NCBI RefSeq assembly: GCF_017163935.1
Contig: NZ_JABVZR010000002.1
Coordinates: 496,001 to 560,000 of the forward strand
Length of the DNA: 64,000 nt
Direction of reading: 5' to 3'
Source of the DNA: Novosphingobium terrae
GTDB lineage: Bacteria > Pseudomonadota > Alphaproteobacteria > Sphingomonadales > Sphingomonadaceae
Positions 8,837 to 18,249 of the stretch are shown piece after piece (position 1 is the first letter of the stretch; every line of letters starts with the position of its first letter). Under the pieces are notes generated by a model that saw only the letters and a list, made by a program, of their open reading frames with translations, was not told where the DNA came from and ran no database searches. The translations under genes were made by a program, and so were the position numbers.

Positions 8837-11569
8837 TCACATGCGGACGCGCGCGCTCAGCTGGACGGTGCGCGCCTGAAAACGCACGCCCTCCGGCAGG
8901 TAGCTGCGCTCACCCCAGGTCTCGCGCATGTTGTTCTTGAGCAGATTGCTGGCTTCAAGGCTGAGCGTCATAAACTTGAGTGGCGTATAGTTGATCGCCA
9001 TGTCGAGGCGCGATGTCGGCTCGATGTAGGGCGAATATTCGGCATTGGTCCAGACAGCGCTGCGATAGCGCGAACGGTAATTCCATGAAATGCGCGTGCT
9101 GAACTTGGGTGTATCGTAATAGAGCGCTGCATTCAGCGTCAGATGCGACATGCCCACCGCATTGTTGTCGCTGTTGTCGGGAAACTCGATCTTGCCGACA
9201 GCCAGATAGGTGGTGTTGAAAGAGGCGCCGAAATTGCGCAAATCCTTGGGCAGGAAATCGAAGAAGCTTTGCGCGGTGAACTCGATGCCACCAAATCTGC
9301 CATCACCGGCATTGCGATTCTGCCACACAGTGCCATAGGTGTTGAGTTCCGGAATATATTCCGTCTTCTGATCGTAATAGATATAGCCCTTGGGCATCTT
9401 GTAATAGCCGCCCAGAGAGATCTGACCGCCACGCCCGAAATAATGCTCCAGCGAGATGTCGAAGCTTCTTTCGGTATAAGCCTTCAGATCCGGGTTACCC
9501 GCATAGACGGTGTTGTTCTGAGCCTGCACGATACGGAAGGGGCTGAGCGCATAAAAATCCGCGCGCTGCACATTCTGCGTATAGGCCAGGCGCAATTGGG
9601 TCTTGGGCGAGAAATGCACGATGGCATTGATGCTGGGCAACACATCGATGAAATTGCCGCGCCCTGATGACTGGCTGATCGTCTGGTTCCAATTGACATC
9701 ATAGGAATATTGAGCGCTGTTGCTGATACCCCAGGTGTTGACGATACGCGCACCCGCCACGCCATCAACCGGAATATTGCCAATTGTGAAACCATAATTC
9801 ATCTGGGCATAGACAGCGAAAGTGTTCTCGCTGGATGCATAGCCGCTTCCCAAATCAAGGCTGGGATATTCAGTGCTCCAATCCGAAGCGGGATTGGTGC
9901 CGCTGGTCGCCAGTGAGGATTTGATCGCCGCCAGATTGTCCCACACGGAATTGGCATCCAGATGATACCAGCTTGGGGCGCCGGAATAGTCAGGCGTGGT
10001 GGCGCTGTAACTTACCCCATTGAAATTGGTGAGATTGTAATAGCCGCCACTCGCCGTGCGCGGAAAGCTGTCACGATAGCCATAGCGATAGGCGATCTTG
10101 CGGTTTGAAAAACGCGTGCCCATCTGCAAGGACTTGAAGAAACCGTCGCTGACATCCTGCGTGAGATCAAGCGCGAAGGCATATTGATCATTGGTCGAGA
10201 CGCCGCGCTCATCGTGAAAGTTATAGAGAACATACTGGCTGGGATCAGTCAGACTGACCCCGTTGAAACTGACGAAGGGCCCGCCGCCCGGCACTTGCGA
10301 TGAATCCATATCCGCAGTCGCACTTGTGGCATTGGGCAGGCGATAGATGCTGAGCAGCGAATAGGTTTCGCGGCGGCTATGCGCATATTGCGCGGAGAAT
10401 TTGATATGGGTGTGAGCCGTGTTGAAATGCGTCTCGAAATTGAGATTGTAATTTCGTTCGGTCGCCTTTTCGGCATAGGCTTCCGGCCCGCCATCGACCA
10501 TCGTTCCGGCTGCCGGGGTCAGCGTCAGGCTTTGCAGCGTGTTGTAGCCCAAAGGCGTGGTGGCACCATAACCCAGATTGGTCAGCGTGTTGCCATCGTC
10601 GCGCAGCACCAGATGCAGGCGGTCGCGTGTGCGCTTCTCGCTGCTGGAGAAGAACTGCCCTTCCAGCACAAAATCCAGCTTGGGCGTGGGCTTCCACTGC
10701 AGCACCGCATTGACCGAGGGCCGCGTGATGGAGCCCTGCTCCACGCCATAATTCACCGCATAGGGCAAAACCGTGGTCGCCGCCTTGCCGGCGGGCAGGC
10801 TGTTGTAAGCGGTCGTTCCGGGATTGAAGATATCGGGAGATTCGCTCTCCACAAAAGTCTCGTTGTAATTGTTGCGCGTGTAGGACGCGTTGATCAGAAA
10901 GCCGAATTCGCCGCCGCTGGCCGTATCCATGCGCTTGCCGAGCAGAACACTGGCATAGGGGCTTTTGGTACTGCCAATGTCGGAGAACACTTCGCGGAAA
11001 CTGGCCGCGCCTGTCCAACCCTTCTTCAGATCGAGCGGACGACGCAATTCCACATTGACCGTGCCGCCAATACCACCCTCGATCTGATCAGCGGTGCGGG
11101 TCTTGTAGACTTCGACGGATTTTAGAAGTTCGGCAGGAATATTCGAAAGGTTCATCGAACGGCTGTCGCCCGAATTGGCCTCCATGCCGTTGACTGTTGT
11201 GCTGATATCACTCATGCCGCGAATGGTCAGCGAGGAGCCTTCACCATGTTCGCGCTCGATCTGAACGCCGGTAACGCGGGCCAAAGCTTCAACCACATTG
11301 TTGTCTGGCAGCTTGCCAGCGTCCTCGGCGACCACCGAGTCCACGATCTGCTTGGCCTCCTTCTTTTTGGCTGCAGCGGTTTTTAGACTTCCCCGCACGC
11401 CCAGCACCAGAATGGCCGCCTTATTCTCGGCATCGGCCTTCGATACTTGCGTGTTGTCGACAAATGCTGCGTTCTGGCTGGTCGACTGCGCTGCAACCTC
11501 CATCGGCTGCGATGCGATGCAAAGCGCAGCCAAGGCCGAAGACACATGCAAAGATGCTCTAACCCTCAT
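8837..11569 (-). CDS. TonB-dependent outer-membrane receptor (carbohydrate/glycopeptide type)
   Basis: Outer-membrane active transporter of about 910 residues with a signal peptide (ALAALCIASQPMEVAAQ). The plug domain covers roughly residues 70-220 (KLPDNNVVEALARVTGVQIE, then LTIRGMSD) and is followed by a long beta-barrel ending in VQLSARVRM. The plug pattern is the one common among sphingomonad and Caulobacter receptors for sugars and plant polymers. The start at 11569 has a GGGGGT ribosome site; an in-frame ATG at 11581 is the alternative. GTATAC lies about 66 bases upstream. The position between the glycosidases and the hydroxyproline operon suggests uptake of arabinosylated oligosaccharides or glycopeptides. 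Ligand identity is inference. Confidence 0.88.
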   Translation of the reverse strand: MRVRASLHVSSALAALCIASQPMEVAAQSTSQNAAFVDNTQVSKADAENKAAILVLGVRGSLKTAAAKKKEAKQIVDSVVAEDAGKLPDNNVVEALARVTGVQIEREHGEGSSLTIRGMSDISTTVNGMEANSGDSRSMNLSNIPAELLKSVEVYKTRTADQIEGGIGGTVNVELRRPLDLKKGWTGAASFREVFSDIGSTKSPYASVLLGKRMDTASGGEFGFLINASYTRNNYNETFVESESPDIFNPGTTAYNSLPAGKAATTVLPYAVNYGVEQGSITRPSVNAVLQWKPTPKLDFVLEGQFFSSSEKRTRDRLHLVLRDDGNTLTNLGYGATTPLGYNTLQSLTLTPAAGTMVDGGPEAYAEKATERNYNLNFETHFNTAHTHIKFSAQYAHSRRETYSLLSIYRLPNATSATADMDSSQVPGGGPFVSFNGVSLTDPSQYVLYNFHDERGVSTNDQYAFALDLTQDVSDGFFKSLQMGTRFSNRKIAYRYGYRDSFPRTASGGYYNLTNFNGVSYSATTPDYSGAPSWYHLDANSVWDNLAAIKSSLATSGTNPASDWSTEYPSLDLGSGYASSENTFAVYAQMNYGFTIGNIPVDGVAGARIVNTWGISNSAQYSYDVNWNQTISQSSGRGNFIDVLPSINAIVHFSPKTQLRLAYTQNVQRADFYALSPFRIVQAQNNTVYAGNPDLKAYTERSFDISLEHYFGRGGQISLGGYYKMPKGYIYYDQKTEYIPELNTYGTVWQNRNAGDGRFGGIEFTAQSFFDFLPKDLRNFGASFNTTYLAVGKIEFPDNSDNNAVGMSHLTLNAALYYDTPKFSTRISWNYRSRYRSAVWTNAEYSPYIEPTSRLDMAINYTPLKFMTLSLEASNLLKNNMRETWGERSYLPEGVRFQARTVQLSARVRM

Positions 11570-11629
11570 GATTACCCCCATCGATTCTGCAGGCCATCCC
11601 CGACACCGCGATTCGTTTTAGTATGACTA

Positions 11630-11648
11630 TTATCGTATACTGTATTTC
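11630..11648. promoter_or_regulatory. GTATAC-core operator upstream of TonB receptor 1
   Basis: Plus-strand TTATCGTATACTGTATTTC, with GTATAC at 11635-11640, about 66 bases before the receptor start at 11569. This is one of the two best matches to the consensus; the other is at 26094, also before a TonB receptor and at nearly the same distance (64 bases). Confidence 0.7.
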
Positions 11649-11713
11649 AAGGATGCCAAGAGGGGTTATGACAGGATCATTGCATATGCTTCATTTTTGT
11701 GGGAGCCGGGCGA

Positions 11714-13228
11714 TCAGTCCGCAGAGACCCCCAGACCGGTGGCAAAGCGCAACAGCACACTGCCATGCGCGGGCAGCACGAAGCCATCGCCCGTACTCAC
11801 CCTCCGCTGCGCCCATACGTCCAGCGCCATGGTTTGCTGCGCGGTTTCCGCAGGCGTCAGATGCAATGTCACGGCCTGCTCACCCCGGTTGAACAGTGCC
11901 AGAGCGTGTCCGCCATCCGCCAGGGGCCTCGACCAGACTTCTGCCTGCCCCGCGCTGCGCAAGCGATGGCCCGGCACGCCAAGGCGATCCTGATCGATAG
12001 CAATAACATCCTTGTTTTCCAGAATTTCCTTCGTCTCGGCACTCATGGCGCGCACATCATGCCCCATCAGCAAAGGCGCCGAGGACATCGCCCACAGGGC
12101 CATATGCGCGCGATATTCCACAGCGCTCATGCCGCCGTTACCGACCTCCAGCATATCGGGATCGTTCCACCCACCAGGCCCTCCAGCGGGGAAGCGTGGA
12201 TTGCGGTCGAGACCGATCGCCGTCATCGAGGCAAAGTCATCGGTGATGTCGCCCGTGGTGCGCCACAAATGGCCCCCGGCCTTGCGCCCCCATGTCGCGA
12301 CATCGACCCGGCCATACTCACAAAGACTGTATACGATGCTGCGCCCCGTGGCTTTCAGGGCCGCTCCCATCTCCTGATAGCCACGCCGCACCTCATCCTG
12401 AGAGCGATAGAACCACTCGCCGGAACACAGGTCGTACTTCAGATAATCCACGCCCCAGGCGGCAAAGGTCCGGGCATCCTGCGCCACATGGCCATAGCTG
12501 CCCGTGAAACCGGCGCAGGTTTTCGGCCCCGGCGAGGAATAGATCCCCAGCTTCAGCCCCCGTGCATGGACGTAATCGGCCAGCCCCTTCATATCCGGAA
12601 ACTTGGCATTGGGCCGCAAGATGCCATCCGCGCCCCGCTCGCCCTGCCAACCATCGTCAATGTTGACATACGTATAGCCTGCATCGCGCAGGCCCGTGGC
12701 AACCATCGCATCGGCGATTTCACGCACCGTCTTGTCATCGATGTTTTCGGCAAAACGATTCCAGCTGCTCCATCCCATGGGCGGGGTGGCAGCCTGCCCA
12801 TCCACAGCCAGATCGGTCAGCGGCGGCAGGCTGGTGGGCGTAAAGCGATAGCGCTTTTGCTCCTGCGGCGTGGCAGGCCTCGCCGATTGCACCACATGCG
12901 AGGTCCAGATGTCCCCCGTCAGCGTCAGTTGATCGCCCTGAACAGCAGCCACCCAATGCCTCACCGGGCGCGCATTGTCGTTGAGATTGCCCAGATCGAA
13001 CTCGAAGCCCTGCGCATTGCGGCGCACATTCTGCGCCGGCATCGTGCCATACCAGTCGCTGGTGACGGTCGCGCCGTCCTCCCCGATCTCCAGCAAGCGG
13101 ACGCCGGGATAAGTCGGACTATCGGCGAAATACCAGACCTGCGCCGCCGCCGCATGAGCCGCCACCCCCGCCAGCACAGCAGAAAGCGCAGCCAAAGAAG
13201 CCAGGGCACGGCGAACCGGCCTGCGCAT
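11714..13228 (-). CDS. GH27 family alpha-galactosidase-type glycosidase
   Basis: Secreted retaining glycosidase of 504 residues with a signal peptide (LAGVAAHAAAA). Residues 30-125 form an extra N-terminal beta-sandwich-like region. The GH27 (beta/alpha)8 barrel starts at PPMGWSSWNRF and shows YVNIDDGWQ, the nucleophile Asp in YLKYDLC near residue 266 and the acid/base Asp in WNDPDM near residue 355. A small beta domain ends the protein. The Asp pair in the third motif favours alpha-galactosidase over beta-L-arabinopyranosidase, though the latter remains possible. Extensin serines carry alpha-galactose, which would fit this locus. The start at 13228 has a GGGGGA site; ATG 13249 is an alternative. 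It follows GH127 by about 45 bases as the second gene of one operon. Confidence 0.87.
   Translation of the reverse strand: MRRPVRRALASLAALSAVLAGVAAHAAAAQVWYFADSPTYPGVRLLEIGEDGATVTSDWYGTMPAQNVRRNAQGFEFDLGNLNDNARPVRHWVAAVQGDQLTLTGDIWTSHVVQSARPATPQEQKRYRFTPTSLPPLTDLAVDGQAATPPMGWSSWNRFAENIDDKTVREIADAMVATGLRDAGYTYVNIDDGWQGERGADGILRPNAKFPDMKGLADYVHARGLKLGIYSSPGPKTCAGFTGSYGHVAQDARTFAAWGVDYLKYDLCSGEWFYRSQDEVRRGYQEMGAALKATGRSIVYSLCEYGRVDVATWGRKAGGHLWRTTGDITDDFASMTAIGLDRNPRFPAGGPGGWNDPDMLEVGNGGMSAVEYRAHMALWAMSSAPLLMGHDVRAMSAETKEILENKDVIAIDQDRLGVPGHRLRSAGQAEVWSRPLADGGHALALFNRGEQAVTLHLTPAETAQQTMALDVWAQRRVSTGDGFVLPAHGSVLLRFATGLGVSAD
12326..12337. promoter_or_regulatory. GTATAC-core site inside the GH27 coding sequence
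   Basis: The plus strand reads ACTGTATACGAT; its complement ATCGTATACAGT matches the left half and core of the consensus. It lies within the codons for SIVYSLCE of GH27, so coding constraint or chance can explain it. It could also be an internal operator. Confidence 0.25.
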
Positions 13229-13272
13229 GACAATCCCCCGCATAATCATCCCCTGATTGGACGTATAAAACC

Positions 13273-15645
13273 TCAGGATGGTGCCTGAGTGAAAATCCTC
13301 ACGCCGAAGACCGGCCCTGCTGTCTCGCGATCATGGGCCTCAAAGCGGATCTTCACGCTGGTCTTGCCCTTGGTCAGCGCCTCGGGAATGGGATATTCGG
13401 CGTCGAAAAACTTGCTTGGCCGATCATTGTCGATCGTGGCGGTGACAATCTTCACCCCATCCACCAGAATATCGAAACTGCGCTTGCGCTCGCTGCCCCA
13501 ATAGGTGGCCTGCAAGACAAGCGGCCCCGGCTTCACCTTCATCGCGAAATCGAAATAGCCGCCGCCGCGCGCATCGCGCCCGTTCTTGCCGCGATAGCTC
13601 AGCGGATAGGACAAGTCGGAGGTCAGCCCATGGTCACGCTCGGGCTGCATTTCGCCCAGATGCATCACATCAACCGAACGCGCGGCAATGTCGCGCGCCT
13701 TCGCCTGATCGGCGAGGAAACCGGCCTCCTCGGTCTTCCACGCCGCCTCGCTGAAGCGCTTGAAATAGACCGCGCTGCGCCGTTCATACTGACTGTAGAA
13801 AGGCACGAAGGCATAGTTGGCCGGGCGCAGCACGCCCTGCGTGGCAAAGCGCGGACGGTCCGACACCATGGGTCGAAAGGCGGCCAGCGGCGCCTCACCG
13901 ACCATGGCGGGATCGACGCCGGTCCATTCCACCTCAGTCGGCCCCAGATCGGCGGCCATCACCATCGGCCCGCGCAGCACCGCCACCGTATCGGGCGCGC
14001 CCGGCACCGCCTCCAGCCGCAAGTCGAGCGGGAGCACCAGCGACACGCGATCCCCGACCTTCCACATCCGCTCCACCACGGCATAGCCATGGCGCAACAC
14101 CGGCACCACCGTGGCGCCATTCACCGCCACCAGTGCCTTGCCCTGCGCCCAGCCCGGCACGCGCAGCGCCAGAGCAAAATGCGCCGCCTTCCCCACCTTT
14201 TCCAGCGTCAGGCTGGTGTCGGGCTCATAGGGGTAACGCGTTTCCAGCCGCAGACGAACACCACGCGCCGCCCATTGCGCCTGCGCCGGGATGTAGAGAT
14301 TGACGAAAAGCGTGTGCCCATCCTCCCAGAAGATGGAATCGCCATGCTTGGCGTGGCTTTCCATGCCCGAACCGACACAGCACCAGAAAGCTTCCTCATC
14401 CGGCTGCGAATAGCCACGCGCGGCGCCGCTCATCAGCGGCGTCATATAGGTGAAGCCACCGTTGGAAGGATCTTGCGCCGCCATCACATGGTTGAGATGC
14501 GTCCGCTCATAATAATCGAACAACGCGCCATCAGGCTGCCAGCCATAGAGATGCCGTGTCAGCTTGAGCATGTTGTAGCTGTTGCAATGTTCGCAGGTCT
14601 GCTCGGTGATGTGATCCGCCAGCGTGTCGGGCTCGGAGAAATATTCGCGATCCGCATTGCCGCCAATGACATAGGAGTGATGCTGCGTCACCGCATTCCA
14701 GAAGAACTGCGCGGCGCGCGCCGGTTCGGGTGTGCCGTTCAGCTCATGGATGCGTGCCAGACCGATCAGCTTGGGCACCTGCGTGTTGGCATGGAAATTG
14801 GCGAGCTTGTCCTCCTGCGCCACCAGCGGGTCCAGCACGCGCCGGTCATGGACGCGCACCGCCACGGCCAGCCATTGCGCATCGCCCGTGCGGGCATAAA
14901 GCTCGGCATAGCTTTCGTTGAGGCCGCCATATTCGCAGCCCAGCACCGCCTGCATCTGCGCGTCATTCAGCGCATCGAACATGCGCTTGAAATAGGCGCC
15001 CAGCCCCAATGCCACCTGAAGCGCGCGGGCATTGCCCCAGGCCTCATGCACATCGAGCAGCCCGGCAAACACCTTGTGCACCGTATAGAGCGGCGACCAC
15101 GAACCGTTGAGATCGAACCCGCCCGAGCGAATGTCCCCGGCCATCACCTCATGGAAGATCACCTCACCATCGACGATCTGGCCCTCCCTGGTCTTGCGCC
15201 CCAGCCCGCCGACATAGCCGCCACCTTTGCCGCCGGCCCGATGCGCCTGAACCAGCGCCAGCTCCTCGACAATGTAATCGGCGCGGCGGCGGCATTCGGC
15301 ATCGCCGGTCTGCTGCCACATCAGCACCAGCGCCGACATATAATGCCCCAGCGAATGACCCGCGATCGTGTCGCTTTCCCAGCCGCCATAGATCGGCGCC
15401 TTGGGCTCCAGCCCGGCATATTTGCGGAAATTGTGCAGAAAACGGTCAGGACTGAGCGACAGCAGATAGAGCCGGTTGACCTCCACCGCGCGGGCATAGT
15501 CGGATGGCAGCAGCCGCACATCGCGCAAGGGCAGAGAGCGCACCTTGCCAAGCCCCCGCACCGGGGCGGTGGCCAAAGCGCGCCCTCCCACCAAAGCGGT
15601 TACCGCCGTGCCGGCCATCCATTCGCGGCGGGTCGTTTTCATCAT
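13273..15645 (-). CDS. GH127/GH146-type beta-L-arabinofuranosidase (DUF1680)
   Basis: Exported exo-glycosidase of 790 residues expected to release beta-L-arabinofuranose, the sugar linked to hydroxyproline in extensins. The N-terminus KTTRREWMAGTAVTALVGG looks like a Tat signal. The (alpha/alpha)6 barrel carries EQTCEHCNSYNML near residue 345 and FWCCVGSGMESHAKHG near 420. These match the Glu and zinc-bound cysteines of HypBA1, where the first Cys of the CC pair region is the nucleophile. Beta-sandwich domains complete the C-terminus. Two adjacent ATGs (15645, 15642) follow a GAGGGG ribosome site. A GTATAC operator sits 26 bases upstream. GH127 is the first gene of an operon with GH27, facing away from the S9 peptidase operon. 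Confidence 0.9.
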   Translation of the reverse strand: MMKTTRREWMAGTAVTALVGGRALATAPVRGLGKVRSLPLRDVRLLPSDYARAVEVNRLYLLSLSPDRFLHNFRKYAGLEPKAPIYGGWESDTIAGHSLGHYMSALVLMWQQTGDAECRRRADYIVEELALVQAHRAGGKGGGYVGGLGRKTREGQIVDGEVIFHEVMAGDIRSGGFDLNGSWSPLYTVHKVFAGLLDVHEAWGNARALQVALGLGAYFKRMFDALNDAQMQAVLGCEYGGLNESYAELYARTGDAQWLAVAVRVHDRRVLDPLVAQEDKLANFHANTQVPKLIGLARIHELNGTPEPARAAQFFWNAVTQHHSYVIGGNADREYFSEPDTLADHITEQTCEHCNSYNMLKLTRHLYGWQPDGALFDYYERTHLNHVMAAQDPSNGGFTYMTPLMSGAARGYSQPDEEAFWCCVGSGMESHAKHGDSIFWEDGHTLFVNLYIPAQAQWAARGVRLRLETRYPYEPDTSLTLEKVGKAAHFALALRVPGWAQGKALVAVNGATVVPVLRHGYAVVERMWKVGDRVSLVLPLDLRLEAVPGAPDTVAVLRGPMVMAADLGPTEVEWTGVDPAMVGEAPLAAFRPMVSDRPRFATQGVLRPANYAFVPFYSQYERRSAVYFKRFSEAAWKTEEAGFLADQAKARDIAARSVDVMHLGEMQPERDHGLTSDLSYPLSYRGKNGRDARGGGYFDFAMKVKPGPLVLQATYWGSERKRSFDILVDGVKIVTATIDNDRPSKFFDAEYPIPEALTKGKTSVKIRFEAHDRETAGPVFGVRIFTQAPS

Positions 15646-15665
15646 CAAGCCCCTCAATCTCGGAA

Positions 15666-15682
15666 TAATCGTATACTATAAT
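15666..15682. promoter_or_regulatory. GTATAC-core operator upstream of GH127
   Basis: Plus-strand AATAATCGTATACTATA, with GTATAC at 15671-15676, 26 bases before the GH127 start. It lies in the divergent promoter region together with the variant site in the 15760-15794 dyad. The two cores are 107 bases apart, close to ten helical turns, so cooperative looping is conceivable. Confidence 0.7.
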
Positions 15683-15759
15683 TTCAGGGAGGAATTTCTA
15701 AATCCCCGAAACCCGCCGATTTTCGGCTTTAAGTAGGAGTAGATAGCATAATTACCCCA

Positions 15760-15794
15760 TGTCAACAAGAAAATATCGTATAACATTGTTGACA
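15760..15794. promoter_or_regulatory. 35-bp dyad with a variant GTATAA core, S9 peptidase promoter region
   Basis: The perfect 9-bp inverted repeat TGTCAACAA (15760-15768) and TTGTTGACA (15786-15794) encloses 17 bases that contain ATCGTATAAC (15775-15784), a one-base variant of the operator core. The right arm holds TTGACA, a perfect sigma-70 -35 hexamer pointing to the peptidase gene, but I see no good -10 at the right spacing. The left arm gives the same hexamer towards GH127. Confidence 0.5.
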
Positions 15795-15858
15795 GCCTTA
15801 CCCGCAAACCCTCATCATCCACGCCATTCCACATCGCCATCGACCGGGATCAAAACCC

Positions 15859-18249
15859 TTGCGAAAGCCCTCTTCCCTCGCCTTGTCCGCAACGCTCGCC
15901 CTGGTTCTGGCCGGGGGGCTGAGTGCCCCTTCCGTCGATGCGGCCACCCCCCGCCACAGCCGCCCGCACGCCATGCCGCGCGCCGCCACGCCGGCGGTCT
16001 TGCCCGCTCCGGTGCTGCCGCCGCTCGCGCTGCGCTATGGCACGGCGCTGCATCTGTTGAACGAGGGCGCGGGCTCCCTGTTGATCGATGCCAATCTGTC
16101 GCCCTCCTTCACCCATGACGGCGCAGGGCTGCTCTATCGCAAGGGCGGGCTCGCCAGCCGCCGCTATCTCTATCTCGACCTGACCACGCAGCAGGAGCGC
16201 GAGATCGCCAATCAGGCCGATCTGGCCCGCGCTTTCGCGCAAGCCGGGAACCCCGCGCTGCCCCCCGAAAAGCTGCGCATCGAGGATGCCGATTTCGACG
16301 CTCACGCCGGTCTGCTCACCTTCAAGGCGATGGACAAGAGCTGGCAATATGACGGCAAGACCGTCAGCGCCGCCCAGCACGCAGAACCCGATCCGGCGCA
16401 GGGCCTGCTCTCACCCGATGGACGCTGGCGCGTCGTCTACCGGCATTACAACCTCTATGCCGTGGACGTGCAGTCCGGCCACGAAGTGCCGCTGACCACC
16501 GATGGCACGCGTGAGGAACCCTATGGGCGCGAGATCGCCCCCCTGATGGACATCATCAAGCAGAACACCGAGGAGCCCGCGCTGCCCGTCTCGGCGCAAT
16601 GGTCGCCAGACAGCCGCTATCTGCTCAGCTGGCGTCTGGATACGCGCGGCGTCGAACCGCTCTCCATCACCCAGCAGAGCCCGGTGGGCAGCTTCACGCC
16701 GCATACATTCCACTACATCTACCCGTTGGCCGGGGCGAAGATGCTGCCGCTGGCCCGGCGCATGGTGGTGGATGTGGAGGCTGCCATGAAGAAGGGCAAG
16801 GCACGTATCGTCCCCATCGATATGCCTGCCGAGGCGCTGCTCTATCCCGCCGCGCCCGATCTGGGCTGGGAAGCTGGCCGCCCGCGCATGACCTGGACCG
16901 AGCGCGGCTATGGCCGACAGGTGGTGTACGCGGCCGATCCCGAAACCGGCGCCACCACGGTGCTGGCCGAGGATGCCGTTACGCCGGTGGTCACGGTGAC
17001 CTCCTCGGCGCTGATCCCGGCCCCCCAGCTTCATGGCGAGCTGGCCATTTCCGAAAGGTCCGGCTGGGCGCAGCTCTATCTGGTGCGCCCCGATGCGCCA
17101 AAGGCCGGCACGCCGCTGACCAGGGGCAATTGGGAGGTGCTTTCGGTCGATCACATCGCGCCGGATGGCCATGATCTGATCGTGACCGGCGTGGGGCGCG
17201 AGGCCAGTCGCAACCCCTATTGGCGCTCGCTCTACCGCGTGACGCTGGACGGCAGCGCGCCGCTGGAACTCACCCCCGAACCGCTCGACCATGATGCCAG
17301 CGTCTCGGAGGACGGGCGCTGGATCGTGGACGCCATGTCCAGCCCCGCCACCCCCACGCGCACCGTGCTGCGCGACGGCAAGACCGGCGCCATCCTGCGC
17401 GAGCTGGGCACCGCCGACGACAGCGCATGGAAAGCCGCCGGTTACGCCGATCCGGAGCTGTTTCAGGGCGTGGCGGCAGACGGCAAAACGCCCATTCAGG
17501 GCATGATCCTGCGCCCGGCGCATCTGGACCCTGCGCTGCATTATCCGGTGATCGACAATGTCTACACCGGCCCCACCACCACCGACGTCCCCGCCAGCTT
17601 TGCCGATGCGCATCGCGTGTCGGGCAATGCTCTGGCTCAGCTGGGCGCGATCGTGGTGATGATCGACGGGCGCGGCACATCGCGGCGCGGGCAAGCCTTC
17701 CGCCTGCCCGCCTTCCAGAATCTGGGCGAGGTGGGGCTGGACGATCATATCGCGCTGATCCGCCAGATGGCGGCGCGCTATCCCTATATCGATACCAGCC
17801 GCGTGGGCGTCTATGGCGGCTCGGCGGGGGGCTATGATGCGGCGCGCTTCATGCTGCGCCGGCCGGAGTTCTTCAAGGTGGGCATCGCATCCTCAGGCAA
17901 TCACGAATTGCGGCTGGACAAGGCATGGTGGCCAGAGGTCTCCATGGGGCTGGCCGACGATGCGACGTGGGAGCGCAAATCCAACCTGTCAGTGGCGGGG
18001 AACCTCAAGGGCAAGCTGCTGCTGGTCCATGGCGATATTGACGACAATGTGCCAATCACCGCCAGTTTCCGGCTGGAAAAGGCACTGATCGATGCCGGAA
18101 AGGATGTGGACATGGTGGTGCTGCCCAACACCCGCCATGCCGTCTACCAGCCTTATTACTGGAAGAAATTCCTCGATTATTTCACGCTGAACCTGCTGGG
18201 CGAAACGCCGCCCGCCCTGCCCTACACGCCAACCGCGAGCCATTCATGA
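15859..18249 (+). CDS. S9 family prolyl peptidase (dipeptidyl-peptidase IV-like)
   Basis: Secreted serine peptidase of 796 residues, expected to cut after proline-type residues. A signal peptide (residues 1-29, ending SVDAA) is followed by a DPP-IV-like beta-propeller (about 60-540) and an alpha/beta-hydrolase domain. The triad is visible: Ser near 655 in YGGSAGGYD, Asp near 730 in GDIDDNV and His near 760 in NTRHAVYQ. The only start that keeps the signal peptide is TTG at 15859, with GGGATC before it; I found no in-frame ATG upstream. It leads a plus-strand operon with the large protein at 18246 and the DUF885 protein at 21069. Action on hydroxyproline-rich peptides is inferred from the neighbourhood. 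Confidence 0.86.
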   Translation: MRKPSSLALSATLALVLAGGLSAPSVDAATPRHSRPHAMPRAATPAVLPAPVLPPLALRYGTALHLLNEGAGSLLIDANLSPSFTHDGAGLLYRKGGLASRRYLYLDLTTQQEREIANQADLARAFAQAGNPALPPEKLRIEDADFDAHAGLLTFKAMDKSWQYDGKTVSAAQHAEPDPAQGLLSPDGRWRVVYRHYNLYAVDVQSGHEVPLTTDGTREEPYGREIAPLMDIIKQNTEEPALPVSAQWSPDSRYLLSWRLDTRGVEPLSITQQSPVGSFTPHTFHYIYPLAGAKMLPLARRMVVDVEAAMKKGKARIVPIDMPAEALLYPAAPDLGWEAGRPRMTWTERGYGRQVVYAADPETGATTVLAEDAVTPVVTVTSSALIPAPQLHGELAISERSGWAQLYLVRPDAPKAGTPLTRGNWEVLSVDHIAPDGHDLIVTGVGREASRNPYWRSLYRVTLDGSAPLELTPEPLDHDASVSEDGRWIVDAMSSPATPTRTVLRDGKTGAILRELGTADDSAWKAAGYADPELFQGVAADGKTPIQGMILRPAHLDPALHYPVIDNVYTGPTTTDVPASFADAHRVSGNALAQLGAIVVMIDGRGTSRRGQAFRLPAFQNLGEVGLDDHIALIRQMAARYPYIDTSRVGVYGGSAGGYDAARFMLRRPEFFKVGIASSGNHELRLDKAWWPEVSMGLADDATWERKSNLSVAGNLKGKLLLVHGDIDDNVPITASFRLEKALIDAGKDVDMVVLPNTRHAVYQPYYWKKFLDYFTLNLLGETPPALPYTPTASHS

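Noticed and set aside
13333..15681. 782-codon plus-strand frame
   Set aside because: It is a full-length shadow of the GH127 gene, whose catalytic motifs are intact on the minus strand.
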